Shown piece by piece: positions 35,296 through 46,535 of a DNA stretch of 64,000 nucleotides. The notes beneath the pieces were generated by a model that saw only the letters and a program-made list of their open reading frames with translations, did no database searches and was not told the origin of the DNA. This stretch comes from Saccopteryx bilineata (taxonomy: Eukaryota > Chordata > Mammalia > Chiroptera > Emballonuridae): positions 127,912,239-127,976,238 of the forward strand of contig NC_089493.1 of NCBI RefSeq assembly GCF_036850765.1. The letters are read 5' to 3'. The position numbers and the translations under genes were made by a program. Every line of letters begins with the position of its first letter. Within the stretch, counting starts at the first letter, position 1.

Positions 35296-36062
35296 TGGTC
35301 AAGTAAATTGTTCTCAAGGAATGGTCCCCTCAGCTGAATGATACAGAAGGGACTCAAATACAGCAATGATCAAAAATTGTATTACAAACTATAAAGTACT
35401 TCAGTGGGAATAATCTAAACCTTATACCCTGCCCAGGCCTCACATCTCAAGAAACCTTATTGGAGCCTCTCACTGATCCCTGCCAGGTTCATTCAAGCCA
35501 TGAGCACCTCGAGGTTTTGAAGGACTGAGCAGTTGGGGTGCAACAGAGACAAGAGGCCAGACTACTTAACAGATCTGCGCAATGCACTCTACTGGTTGAG
35601 ACTACATATCCTAGGCCCCGCCAACCCCACTGACCCTGCAGGTGGCAGTCCATACAAACAGGAGGCTTCCCTCCCTATTCCAGGATTCAACAAAGCCATT
35701 TCCTGTTGGTCCTAAGAAGAAGCCACAGCCCAGATTGGAGGCCATCAGAACCCAGTGATGGGTGGAAGAGAGGCCAGGGCTGGATCAGGAAGACATACAT
35801 CTTCCTCCCAGGAAACATCATCTCTGGTTTAGAGGTGTTAGTGAGCTTGGCAAGAGCCTGGGCTGCTTTTGTTTGCCCACATCAGTCTTCCAGGGCCAGT
35901 GGGAGCAGAGCCTATGGGCACAAGCCCCTTGGTGATCAAGACGTGCCCAGGAGCCTACGGTCCTGGCATCCTGACTGTGCCACCTTCATTTTCTCCCCTC
36001 TCCCCAGGCTTGCTGATCAGGGAGGCACAGACCCTCGTCACCTCTCTGAGGTTTTCCATTAA

Positions 36063-37642
36063 GCTACCCAAACACTTTCTGAAGCATCATTTATAGGCAA
36101 GTCATGGGCTGTGCTGGGCACTGAGGCTAAGGAAGTCAATGACACAGAGAAAGAACTCCAGACCTTAACAGAAACCCACCTCCTTCAGCATCACTCGGCA
36201 GGAAGACATTTCCCCTGGCCATTAATAATGCTTTCTTGTTTCGCATCTAACACTAATTTCTGCTGTAGAAGCCACTGAGTCATGTTTTATAAACCACCAG
36301 AAAGGAGTCGGTACACCAGCTCACCTAGCTCCCTCCCTGAACAACCACAGTGCTGTGGTCCTCTGTCTTTTCTGCCAAATCCAGGAAAACCATGCAGGGA
36401 GAAGGTGAAGGTGGTAGTGGTCCTTACCACCTACCAGGGCTCTGGTGGGGAAACATCCACTTCTGGACTCAGTAAAGGAAGGCAACCAAGCAGTGGTTTC
36501 CCTGATTTAAGAGACCAGGAAACCTGGACCTGCTCCCACTGGAGTTACAGTGGAAACCTCGAGGCTTGTGATTCAGGCTCAACTGGACAGCAGCTCTCTG
36601 CGAAATTTATCTGCTCAGGGCTCTGATATTGACATATGTGGTAGGTGGCCTCAATGTTAAATATGATTGCACAATCATGGTGCTTCATCGTGGTGTAGAT
36701 GATGTGCATAGAGTTACAGGACTCAACTACAGCTATGGAAACATGGGGGGATGAGTAAACAGAAAACTGCCACGACCAGCACAGGAAAGTGAAGACCTGA
36801 GCGGGGACGATGGAGAATAAAAGAAAAACACAAAGACATAGATAGAGTTTGGGTAAAGTGGGACATTGTGCTCTGATGGAGACACAGTGACACTGAGCCT
36901 GGAAAACCCATTTATTTTATACGTTTAAAGAAGAGGCTGTTGTGCTAGGGGAGTAGAGCTGATAACTATGTAACACTCTATCCCACAAGCATATGAGGAC
37001 ATCATGAGTCTGTGGAACCACTGTATGCCTGCTGCCCTGCTTTTGGTGTCAATACCAAGAACAGCCTTCAAGTTGTTTAAGTGACCTTGCCCTGCCAGGT
37101 CACTCAAGGATGAGCAGGGCCCTTCCTCTGCTTCCAGCTGCACATAGGCCAGAAGAATTCAGAGGCAGGGCTCTTTCCAGAGAACCACAGGTTAGGCTTC
37201 ATGCCATAATGGACAGAGACACTCTCCATCAGCAGGTAGGTAGGCTAAGAATCAGTGCCCTCACCAAACTGAGAAAAACTAAAAAGCAATGAAGATCTGC
37301 ATGTTAGTAAGCCTGGAAAAAATTATAGTTTTAATTTAAGATTTTTGAAAGAAACAATAACTTCTTTGACTCCAAAATTAACACATTAACCATGATTTTT
37401 AAAACTTTTAAATATTTGCTAAGAAACAAGATATTAAAAGCTTCTAAAATGTTAGGTGATTCTGCAAAAGTTTTCACAAAACCTGGTGGGGGAGGGAAGG
37501 TTCTAAAAGATTATTTTAAAACTCTGCAGAAAGAAGAATCATAAGATCAGAAATTGATGAAGGTCTCAAGTTGAAAAAGCAACGTCTGCAGCACTTGCTG
37601 CAATTGCAAAACAAAAACAAACTTCTGAGGAAAGAAAAATGG
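36063..37642. other. Unassigned stretch before L1-A
   Basis: More 5' UNC45A exons are expected here if the relic is colinear, but I could not recognise any. No repeat family identified. 37300-37642 is A/T-rich. Confidence 0.4.
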
Positions 37643-38602
37643 CAATGGAGTATGCGGATGTTCCAGCTGCCACCTCCCAGGACCAAATTGCATTACAACT
37701 TAATTTAAGAACAATCATTGAAAAACCAACTTTAGACTAAACTAAGATGACTCTTTAACCAAAGATCACCGAGGAAGTCACACCAAGACTGGTAGGAAGG
37801 GTGGAGACACGGAAAGGGCTGCCCCGCTTGGAGCGAGCAGAGGCCCCAGGGGACTCTCATGGCAGGTTGGATTGCCAGGAGAGGTGTGAGTCCTCAGCCC
37901 CAGGCCCAGAGTCCTAGCCTAGAGCCCCAGAGCCTAGAAGAGGCACCCAGACAGCATTTAGCTGTGAAAAGAGCTGGGTTTCTGTCTGCGAGAAAGAAAC
38001 ACAGCTCTCGGATGCAGATTCCATTTTAAAGGGCCCATGCAGAATAACTCATTCACAGCCACTTACCTGGGGCTCTGGAGGGGAGAGCTGAGAGGACTGG
38101 AGTTGCAGAAGGAGAGTGTAAAGTTCGAAGCCCTGGGAGAGACACTGTGGGGGATGGCCACCGGAAGCCCTGTGCTGAATCATTCTCTAGTACCACAGTC
38201 GCCATCTTTTTTGGGTGGAGCAGTCCCCTCTGAGAGGCATCAACCTGGGAGAAAAGCAACTGCTCCACCCTCGGGAATCTCTCCTACCTGTCATGGCGAT
38301 GGGCCATTCTGAGAGGCCAGGAAGCAGGGGGCACGTCAGTGACTCAATTTTTTGGTGTTGAGACCAGAGCTCCCCCCACACTCTCCAGAGTCTATGACTG
38401 GTGCTTCCACCTCACAAGAGACTCAGTTGAAACTGTGGGTGGGCAGATCACATCTCTGGGTCTCAGAGGCCACACCCACCAGACTCCTGGGACCACACCC
38501 TACTGTGTGGGAAAAAAGTCTGGACAGACTGACACCTGGGGCTTAGGGGTAGAGCCACACCCACCACCCTTTCTAATTGCCTAATTGCTGCAGGCTCTAG
38601 GC

Positions 38603-39381
38603 CAGGGGTCGGGAACCTATGGCTTGCGAGCCAGGTGTGGCTCTTTTTTTTTTTTTTTTCTGAAGCTGGAAACGGGGAGAGACAGTCAGACAGACTCCTG
38701 CATGCGCCTAACCGGGATCCACCCGGCACGCCCACCAGGGGCGATGCTCTGCCCACCAGGGGCCGATGCTCTGCCCCTCCGGGGCATCGCTCTGCTGCGA
38801 CCAGAGCCACTCTAGCGCCTGGGGCAGAGGCCAAGGAGCCATCCCCAGCGCCCAGGCATCTTTGCTCCAATGGAGCCTTGGCTGCAGGAGGGGAAGAGAG
38901 AGACAGAGAGGGAGGGGGGGTGGAGAAGCAAATGGGCGCTTCTCCCATGTGCCCTGGCCGGGAATCGAACCCAGGTCCCCCGCACGCCAGGCCGACACTC
39001 TACCGCTGAGCCAACTGGCCAGGGCCCAGATGTGGCTCTTTTGATGGCTGCATCTGGCATGCAGAAAAATCTTTAATAATAAAAAAAATAACATTAAAAA
39101 TATAAAACATTCTCATGTATTATAATCCATTCATTTCCTACCACTCATGTTCATGGTTGCAGGTGGCTGGAGCCAATCACAGCTGTACTCCGGGACAACA
39201 CCAAATTTTTATTAGATAATGCAAAAGGTATACGGGGTCATTATATGGCTCTCACGGAATTACACGGCTTGTTGTATAGCTCTCATGGAATTACACGGGT
39301 TGTTGTATGGCTCTCACGGAATTACATTTTAAAATATGTGGCGTTCATGGCTGTCTCAGCCAAAATGGTTCCCAACCCCTG
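38603..39381. mobile_element. Small hAT transposon carrying a Rhin-1-like SINE
   Basis: Ends CAGGGGTCGGGAACC and GGTTCCCAACCCCTG; 8-mers CTCTAGGC (38595-38602) and CTCTTGAC (39382-39389) match at 6 of 8. Same family as the element at 7356. Near its right end a 31-bp unit (TATGGCTCTCACGGAATTAC...) is repeated three times, starting at 39244, 39275 and 39306. It lies in the L1-A 5'UTR. Confidence 0.92.
38648..39026 (-). mobile_element. Rhin-1-like SINE, antisense
   Basis: Poly(T), CTGAAGCTGGAAACGGGGAG, then the body and head ending CCAACTGGCCAGGGC. Flanked by CAGGTGTGGCTCTTTT (38632-38647) and CAGATGTGGCTCTTTT (39027-39042), one mismatch in 16. Inserted in the hAT. Confidence 0.95.
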
Positions 39382-40998
39382 CTCTTGACTCCAGCAGAGG
39401 TTTTTTCAATGGTTGAGTCCATCAAGCAGCCAGCAGACAGGCTGCAGGAGGTGAGACTCAGGGAAACTTGGTTGTTTGAGGGAACCAGAGTGCACCAGGG
39501 TGGGTGAAAGTCAGCCTAGGAGTGCAGCTATATATTTCTATGTACACCTGGGTCTAGCAGAGGCAGCCACAAACTCTGAATTGCTTGTAGCTCCAAAAAA
39601 GTAGCTGAGGGCCAGTCATGGGCAATGTCTCCCAATGATCTGCACTGGGTTTCTGCTTGGGAGGCCCAGGGCTGGCACATCCAGGAGCCAGCTGTGGAAA
39701 GCATCAATTCAGAACCTACCAACTCTTGCTAGAGTGGTATCCTAACAAAAATCTCCTCACAACCGGCATAGCTGAGGCAATTCCACTCTCTGTGATCAGC
39801 ACTGGCACAGGGGCTTATGTGCATTGGATAGGGTGGAGCATCACAGTCACCTGGGCTGGGTGCTGGATATTCTGTCCTGCTAAGCTAGATTCCACAGGGG
39901 GAAAGGAGAGAAGCTTGGAGCATGGACATTTAAAGTGTGAGTCCCTGTGAGTCTATTGTTAGATCTGGTCAAGGGGCTTAGCCACCTTTGGGAGGGGCAC
40001 AGTCAGCCCCAGGAGAGGACTCTCAGTCTTCATCCCTGAGACCAGGGTTTCAACAGCTGAAAGAATTTCTGAAGAGGGGACTGTCGGCCACACTCAGTCT
40101 CAACCTGCTGCTCACCTTGTTGGGGAGAAATAAAATTTGAGTATCCAGCAGTGGCTGAGAGATCAAGCTCTGGAGTAGGGGCCACATTCTCTGTACTGAG
40201 CTCCTTACCAAGAGACTCCTGAAGTAGGGAGTCCCACAAACGTTGTATTCACAAACTCAGCTCCCCTAACCCACCAAGTGTGCATGCAACCTGTAGAGGG
40301 GTTGGTTGGGTGAGGCCAACCTGAGCCCACATTACAGTCTTACTACAGAAGACTCTGTGGGAAGACCAGGCAGCTGCAAGAGGAGGAGGAGCAGCTGAAA
40401 AGTGGAGACAAATCTTACAGAGCTTGGGGCTTCTATGGAGCTGTGGTCATCTCTAAGCAGGAGGAAGCTAATCCTTATACAAAGGTTGGCCTCTCCCACA
40501 GTACACAGACACAGAAAATACAGACACAAACAGTGAAAAGTGCAGTAGCTGCAGACTGGTAGCCCTCTGCAGGTTACAAACAACAGCTGTCACCAACCCA
40601 AGAAGAACTACAGCCAACACTACTGGTAGTGGGTGGCAGACAGCACCAACTCTAGACTCAACTACTTATACAAGCAGCACACCCAAAGGTGGAGTCTAGC
40701 AGGCACCAGACACTGTGGAGAATAAATACACCAAACAGGACAGATATTGCACAGTGTGTAATACAGATAACCAAGGTTGACCTTTAGAGCCAGCCAGCCT
40801 GAAGGGATAACTGTACCCATGAAAGGACCAACTGCATTCAATATTCACATACAACAGGAGGAAAAATAGTACCCTCAAGAAGCATTCCTAGAACAAGGAA
40901 AACACATGGCCTGGAGGACAGTACCACCGAGCCCATTTTCTTCAAAAAGACCACACAAAAATTACAGTCAGACAAGTGCTACCTAATACACAGACAAA

Positions 40999-41820
40999 AT
41001 GGGCAGACAGAGAAATGTGACCCAAATGAATCAGCAAGAGAAATCCCCAGAAAAAGAACTGAATGACATGGAAGTAACCAAAATCCCAGATACAGAGATT
41101 AAAACAATGATTTTTAGGATGCTCAAGAATCTTAGAGCAACAATAGATGAATATAATGAGCACCTAAATAAAGAGATAGCAAGCATCAAACAACAACAAC
41201 ATTGAAATCATAAAAAAGAACCAGTCAAAAATGATAAATATAATATCAGAAATGAATTTGCACTAGAAGGAATCAACAGCAGGCTGGATGAAGCAGAGGG
41301 TGGAATCAGCAATTTAGAGGGCAAGATAAACATAAGCACAGAAGTAAAGCAGAAAAACAAAAAGAGGCACAAAAAGACTGAGGAAACTCTAAGAGAGCTC
41401 TGTGACAACATGGAGAGAAACAACATCCACATCATAGGGGTTCCTGAAGGAGAAGAGAACGAGTAAGGGAAAAAGAACATGTTTGAAGAAATCATAACTG
41501 AAAATTTCCCTAAATAGACAAAGGAAAAATTCACACAAGTCCAAGAAACACAGAGGGTCTCATTAAAGAGGAACCCAAGGAGGCCTACAGCAAGACACAT
41601 CATAATAAAGTGTCAAAGTTAAGAGACCAAAAAAAAAAACACTAAAAACTGCAAGAGAAAAGTAATTAATTACCTACAGAGGAGCCCTCATAAGAATGAC
41701 ATCTGCCTTCTCAATAGAAACACTTCAGGCCAGAGGGAATGGTAAAAAATATTTAAAGTGATGCAAAACAAGAACCTACAACCAAGACTACTTTATCCAG
41801 GAAAGCTATTGTTTAAAATT
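40999..41820 (+). pseudogene. L1-A ORF1, broken and split by a provirus
   Basis: Starts MGRQRNVTQMNQQEKSPEK and runs 68 codons to a stop at 41203-41205. The homologous sequence continues through the coiled coil (CDNMERNN region near 41400) and the C-terminal domain (LQPRLLYPGK region near 41790) with several stops. It breaks at 41820, in the middle of the LLFK codons, where the provirus enters. The last codons resume at 50230-50325. The intact homologue is at 53941-54834. Confidence 0.88.
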
Positions 41821-42239
41821 TGTTGTGGACCATAAATGGCAGAAAGCCATTGTAGATTCAAGGTTTAGCAAAAGGTTGAGTTCTCCCCCCTCCATCTCCA
41901 TATTTGGCTATTATTTGCACCCACTTCTCTTGCTTCCTGGGGTTGCTGGAAACAATTTACATGCCCTTCTTTTGACTTTGTTTGTTTTCAGATGTTGGTA
42001 GATATCACTAATGCATCCTGTTTTTGCCTTGGGAGAGTTCCTGCTTTAGCCTTGGATGTGTAACTTTGTATCAAGGACTTCCTTGATTTGCATATGGCTA
42101 TATAATAAAGCAAACTGGGGCTATGGGGCACTTGGATATTGCCATCAGCATTTGAAGAGTTCTCCCGGTCCTATTTTTTCTTGATGAGTATGTTTCCTTA
42201 ATTCTGCACCGTTATTAGGAGCTGCACTGGTCCACGGCA
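41821..42239 (+). repeat. 5' LTR
   Basis: Begins TGTTGTGGACC and ends GGTCCACGGCA (TG...CA). Contains a TATATAATAAAG stretch near 42100 that could serve as TATA and/or polyadenylation signal. By hand it differs from the 3' LTR at about 23 positions plus three short indels, roughly 5-6 percent. Confidence 0.95.
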
Positions 42240-42241
42240 AG

Positions 42242-42255
42242 TGGCGCCCGAACAG
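42242..42255 (+). promoter_or_regulatory. Primer binding site, tRNA-Lys3 type
   Basis: TGGCGCCCGAACAG starts two bases after the LTR and is complementary to the 3' end of tRNA-Lys3 for 14 bases; the match then fails (AAG in place of GGA). Confidence 0.88.
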
Positions 42256-42259
42256 AAGA

Positions 42260-43780
42260 CTTGAGTATGACTACCAGGAAACTAAAACTGAAGGAAGGTG
42301 ATAGAACTCCCTAAAGTGAAGTGTGCACAGTGAGTAAAGAAAGTTTTGGGGGAAACTGTAGTCGGGAGTAAAAGATTATGGGACAGATAGGGTAAAAAAT
42401 AAGGAATCTTTTTGTAGAAATGTTTCCGTATGAAGAGAAATTGTCATCTGAGGGGTATGGGGTGAACTGGAAACAGAGGGATGTGAATATGAGGATAACT
42501 TGAAGTCTGAGGATGACTCGGGGGATGAAAAATCTGTGGCTATGGCTGCCTTAGCCGCGGGGCCTCCGCTGCCCTCAGCTCCTTCCTACATTCAATCCTC
42601 TGCTCCTCTATTCCCTTATCAGGCTGATTGTGGAGTCTATAGCTCAAAATATGGGAAATCCCCCCTCCAACAATCTATAGACCAGGCTTGAAATGTAGGG
42701 GAAACAATAACTGGCTTTACCTGTTTTCCTGTTGTAGAAAGACAGGATGATACAGGGAGACTAGTGCCAGAACATGAATCTGTACCTTTTAGAACTCTGA
42801 AAGAGCTTAAACTTGCTTGTGTTCAGTATGGGCCTACTGCCCCTTTTTCACTTGGTTTATCAGATACTATTAGTGCAAAGGCTCTTCCCCCAAATGACTG
42901 GAAGGCAATTGTTCGTGCTTGTCTCTCCGGGGGTGATTATTTGTTGTGGAAGTTGGACATCCTTGAGAATGGATATTAGAAAAATTACAGCTTTTTCTGT
43001 CATGGTCTAATTTTCTTTAATGTTTTAACTACAATCTTCTGAACTATCATTTTGTTTCTTTCTTATTCTTTGCCTGGAAATTGAGGCGGGGGGCCTGTGT
43101 TGGATCTGACTATAGAAAGTATCCCAGCAGCTGCTGAGAGCAAATTTTCTCAGGGAGATTTTGTTTAGTCACATCCTTCAGTCTCTCTGTCTGAAAATGC
43201 CCTTATTAATATCAGGCAAGCATCTTTCTAATCTGGATGTGCTCTGAAATCCCGGGTTTCTCTCTGGTTTGTCTGGTTCGTCTAATTCTTGTTTCTGTTT
43301 AGTCTTTGTTTAATGTTGTCTAAAATGTGTCAGTTTTTAAGGCCTGAATTAAGTTTTTTTGCATGCAAAAATTGGAAATGCTGGCTCTAATATTTATAAA
43401 AAATAAAATGTTTTTAGAACTTATAAGGAGCGCTCATTTAAGTTTAAATAGAATAGAATGTAGATCCTTAAGACTTACTAATTTGGTTAGTGCATTGTGA
43501 AATGTGTTCAGAGTTAGGAGCCAAATAGCAATTTAAGATTTAGGATTAATCAAAGTTATATGTTATACTTGTGTTTTTTTGTGTGTAAATTGTCTTGTTT
43601 ATGTGTAAGGTTATACTTAGTTAGGCAAGACAAAGGAATTGAGCAAAATTAAGCAGGGCCCTAAAAAGTCATTTCAAGAATTTGTCTCACAGCTAATTCA
43701 GGCAGTTAGAAGAATTTGATAAGGATGCTAATTCTGCTTCTCAGGCCACATCCTGCAAAAGGGGCCCCAGGGAAACTGGT
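42260..43780 (+). pseudogene. gag remnant
   Basis: Gag forms the retroviral core. A capsid block is readable at 42764-42979 (PFRTLKELK, QYGPTAPFSLGL, NDWKAIVRACLSGGDYLLWK), and the major-homology-region equivalent at about 43640-43720. Between them 43000-43620 does not look like gag and is probably a replacement or foreign insert. The matrix part (42500-42691) is poorly conserved, and the nucleocapsid zinc knuckles are not seen. Stops throughout. It is a relic. Confidence 0.75.
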
Positions 43781-44274
43781 AATTTGGCTCCTCTGATTTT
43801 GCCAATTAGATTCAAAAAATAGGTCAGGAATGCCCTGAAATGGAACTAACAATACAAGGATGTAAATTTAAAGGACTTTTAGATACTGGAGCTGATGTAT
43901 CTGTTATTGCTAAGCTACATTGGCCTCCTTCCTGGCCCACTCATGCAACAGCCACAGAATTACAAGGTATAGAGCAGAGTAAATCCCCTCAACAAAGTTC
44001 TAGTTTTTTACAATGGGAAGATAAAGAAGGTCATTCTGGACTTTTTCAGCCTTATGTGCTCTCTGGATTGCCAGTTAATTTGTGGGGTAGAGATGTTTTG
44101 AAAAATATGGGAGCGTTGCTTGTTAGTCCTAATGGTTTAGTCAGTACTCAAATACTCAATCAGGGATTTTTGCCCACTAAGGGTCTAGGGAAAAGAACAG
44201 TGGGGAATTCTCACCCTCATAGAAGTGGCACCCAATACCAGAAGGTGTGGATTAGGATATCAAAATTTAGCATA
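43781..44274 (+). pseudogene. Retroviral protease remnant
   Basis: An open stretch 43840-44280 carries the aspartic protease active site LLDTGADVSVIA near 43876-43911 and the flap and later GRDVLKNMG-type motif (GRDVL) near 44090. It is the least damaged of the proviral genes but lacks a complete upstream frame. The right end is cut by a SINE. Confidence 0.85.
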
Positions 44275-44622
44275 GCCTGACCAGGCAGTGGCGCAATGGT
44301 AGAGCGATGGACTGGGATGCCGAGGACCCAGGTTCGAGACCCCAAGGTTGCCAGCTTGAGTGCAGGCTCATCTGGCTTGAGCAAAATAAAAAATGCTCAC
44401 CAGCTTAGACCCAAGGTCGCTGGCTCAAGCAAGGGGTTACTCGGTCTGCTGAAGGCCCGTGGTCAAGGCACATATGAGAAAGCAATCAATGAACTAAGGA
44501 GCCACAACGAAAAACTGATGATTGATGCTTCTCATCTCTCTCCGTTCCTGTCTGTCTGTCCCTATCTATCCCTCCTCTGACTCTCTATCTCTGTCCCTGA
44601 AAAGAAAAAATATAAATAAATA
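44275..44622 (+). mobile_element. tRNA-headed SINE (GCCTGACCAGGC type)
   Basis: Full length with B box GGTTCGAGACC. Exact 13-bp duplication AAAATTTAGCATA (44262-44274 and 44623-44635). Inserted between the protease and reverse transcriptase of the provirus. Confidence 0.95.
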
Positions 44623-44851
44623 AAAATTTAGCATAGGGGCCTTGGTAGCTCCTGCTACCCCAATAATGCATTGTGCAGCCCCAATTACTTGGAAATCAGA
44701 TAAGCTGGTATGTGTAGACCAATGGACCCTTTCACAGGAGAAACTTAGGGCAGCTGCTCAATTGGTACAAGAACAGCTACAGCTTGGGCACATTGAATCA
44801 TCTAATAGCCCATGGAATACACCTATATTTGTCATTAAAAAGAAACCAGAG

Positions 44852-45229
44852 GCCCTGGCCGGTTGGCTCAGTGGTAGAGCGTCCGCCTGGCGTGCAGGAG
44901 TCCTGGGTTCAATTCCCGGCCAGGGCACACAGGAGAGGCACCAATCTGCTTCTCCACCTCTCCCCCTCTCCTTCCTCTCTGTCTCTCTCTTCCCCTCCCG
45001 CAGCCGGGACTCCATTGGAGCAAAGTTGGCCTGGGCACTGAGGATGGCTCTGTGGCCTCTGCCTCAGGTGCTAGAATGGCTCTGGTTGCAACAGAGCGAC
45101 GCCCCAGATGGGCAAAGCATCGCCCCCTTGTGGGCATGCCGGGTGGATCCTGGTCGGGCACATGCGGGAGTCTGTCTGACTGCCTCCCCATTTCCAACTT
45201 CAGAAATATACAAAAAAAAGAAAAAAAAA
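44852..45229 (+). mobile_element. Rhin-1-like SINE
   Basis: GCCCTGGCCGGTTGGCTCAG head, TTCAATTCCCGGCCAGGGC end of head, body ending CCAACTTCAGAAATA and A-rich tail. Inserted at the A-rich codons of RT (AAAAAGAAACCAGAG). First of three SINEs at one site. Confidence 0.93.
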
Positions 45230-45243
45230 TAAAGAAATCAAAG

Positions 45244-45440
45244 CCTGACCTGTGGTGGCACAGTGGATAAAGCGTTGACCTGGAATGCTGAGGTCACCGG
45301 TTCAAAACCCTGGGCTTGCCTGGTCAAGGCACATATGGGAGTTGATGCTTCCTGCTCCTCCCCCTTCTCTCTCTCTCTCTCTCACTCTCCTCTCTAAAAT
45401 GAATAAATATTAATTAATTTTTTTAAAAAAGAAAAAAAAA
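45244..45440 (+). mobile_element. Short tRNA-headed SINE
   Basis: CCTGACCTGTGGTGGCACAG head, GGTTCAAAACC B box, CT-rich part and A-rich tail. Preceded by AAAGAAATCAAAG and followed by AAAGAAATCGGAG, the same worn target sequence. Confidence 0.93.
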
Positions 45441-45452
45441 AGAAATCGGAGC

Positions 45453-45640
45453 CTGACCTGTGGTGGCACAGTGGATAAAGAGTCAACCTGGAAATGCTGA
45501 GGTTGCCGGTTCAAAACCCTGGGCTTGCCTGGTCAAGGCACATATGGGAGTTGATGCTTCCTGCTCCTCCCCCCTTCTCTCTCTCTCTCTCTCTTCTCTC
45601 TCTATAATGAATACATAAAATCTTTTAAAAAAAAGAAAGA
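45453..45640 (+). mobile_element. Short tRNA-headed SINE
   Basis: A second copy of the same family, about 95 percent like its left neighbour. Followed by AAAGAAAGAAATAGAG, another copy of the target, after which RT resumes. Confidence 0.93.
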
Positions 45641-46348
45641 AATAGAGAAACTGGAGGCTATTACAAGATTGGAGAGCAATAAATGAGACTATGGAAATTA
45701 TGGGTCCTCTCCATCTAGGACTCCCTTCTCCTACTGCCATTCCATGGAATTATCACCTTGTAGTTGTTGATTTGAAGGATTGCTTTTTTACTATTCCTTT
45801 AAACCCTCATGATTGCAAGCATTTTGCATTCAGTGTTCCTTCACTTAATTTCCAGGGTCCAATGGACCGCTACAGGTGGAGAATTTTGCCTCAAGGTATG
45901 GCTAATTGTCCCACCTTGTGCCAAAAACATGTTGCTCAAGCTATCTCTCCAGTACAAGGCAGCACCCTAAGGCATACATAATTCATTATATGGATAATAT
46001 TCTTATCGCTCATCCAGATAAAGACGCTGTGTTGATCATTTTGCAACAACTAGAATATTCTTTGAAAGAATCAGGACTTTATATAGCTCCTAAAAAAGTA
46101 TAGCAATCTTTACCTTTTTATTATTTAGGACAAATTTTTGAGGGACAACAACTTTGTCCACAGAAATTAGAAATACAGATCATTTGCAAACTTTAAACGA
46201 TTTCCAGAAACTGTTAAGAGACATTAATTGGCTTAGACTTTCCTTGAAATTAACTACTGGGGAATGGAAACCACTTTTTGATAATCTCTTAGAGGCTCTG
46301 CTGAACTAGTTTCTTCTTGGCTACTTACAGCTGTAGGACAGCAAGCTT

Positions 46349-46535
46349 TTTTTTTTTAAATTATTTTATTTTATTTATTCATTTTAGAAAAGAGAGAGAG
46401 ACAGAGAGAAAGAAGGGGGGAGCAGGAAGCATCAACTCTCATATGTGCCTTGACCAGGCAAGCCCAGGGTTTTGAACTGATGACCTCAGCATTTCCAGGT
46501 CGACGCTTTATCCACTGTGCCATCACAGGTCAGGC
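46349..46535 (-). mobile_element. Short tRNA-headed SINE, antisense
   Basis: T-rich tail complement to reversed head ending CACAGGTCAGGC. Exact 15-bp duplication TAGGACAGCAAGCTT (46334-46348 and 46536-46550). Inserted in pol. Confidence 0.95.

Larger units (their letters stand above)
33850..36062 (-). pseudogene. UNC45A: UNC45A-like 3' exons, decayed
   Basis: UNC45A is an armadillo-repeat co-chaperone of Hsp90 that folds myosin. Minus-strand blocks match its C-terminal half in order. About 35790-35860 gives TDVG...AKLT...PEMMFPG wording across a frameshift. 34513-34646 gives IEVYMFKDHELI and MCNLAMS after a CAG acceptor. 34300-34480 gives LLVLYSGED and VAAGGLAML. 34090-34210 gives LEILQALLLSSN and EHRG. 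33880-34050 gives SVLASSEVGPVMRAAVAFLEKAVKYG, the normal C-terminal region. Premature stops: TAG at 34613-34615 replacing Met before IEVYM, and TAG at 34404-34406 and 34392-34394. The introns are short, as in the real gene, so this is a genomic relic and not a processed copy. It lies directly upstream of the RCCD1 relic in the same orientation. Confidence 0.85.

Noticed and set aside
38463..39094. Overlapping long ORFs on both strands (up to 161 codons)
   Set aside because: They translate a G/C-rich Rhin-1-like SINE in several frames.
44642..45232. 196-codon ORF as one protein
   Set aside because: The first half is retroviral RT; the second is read-through into a SINE.
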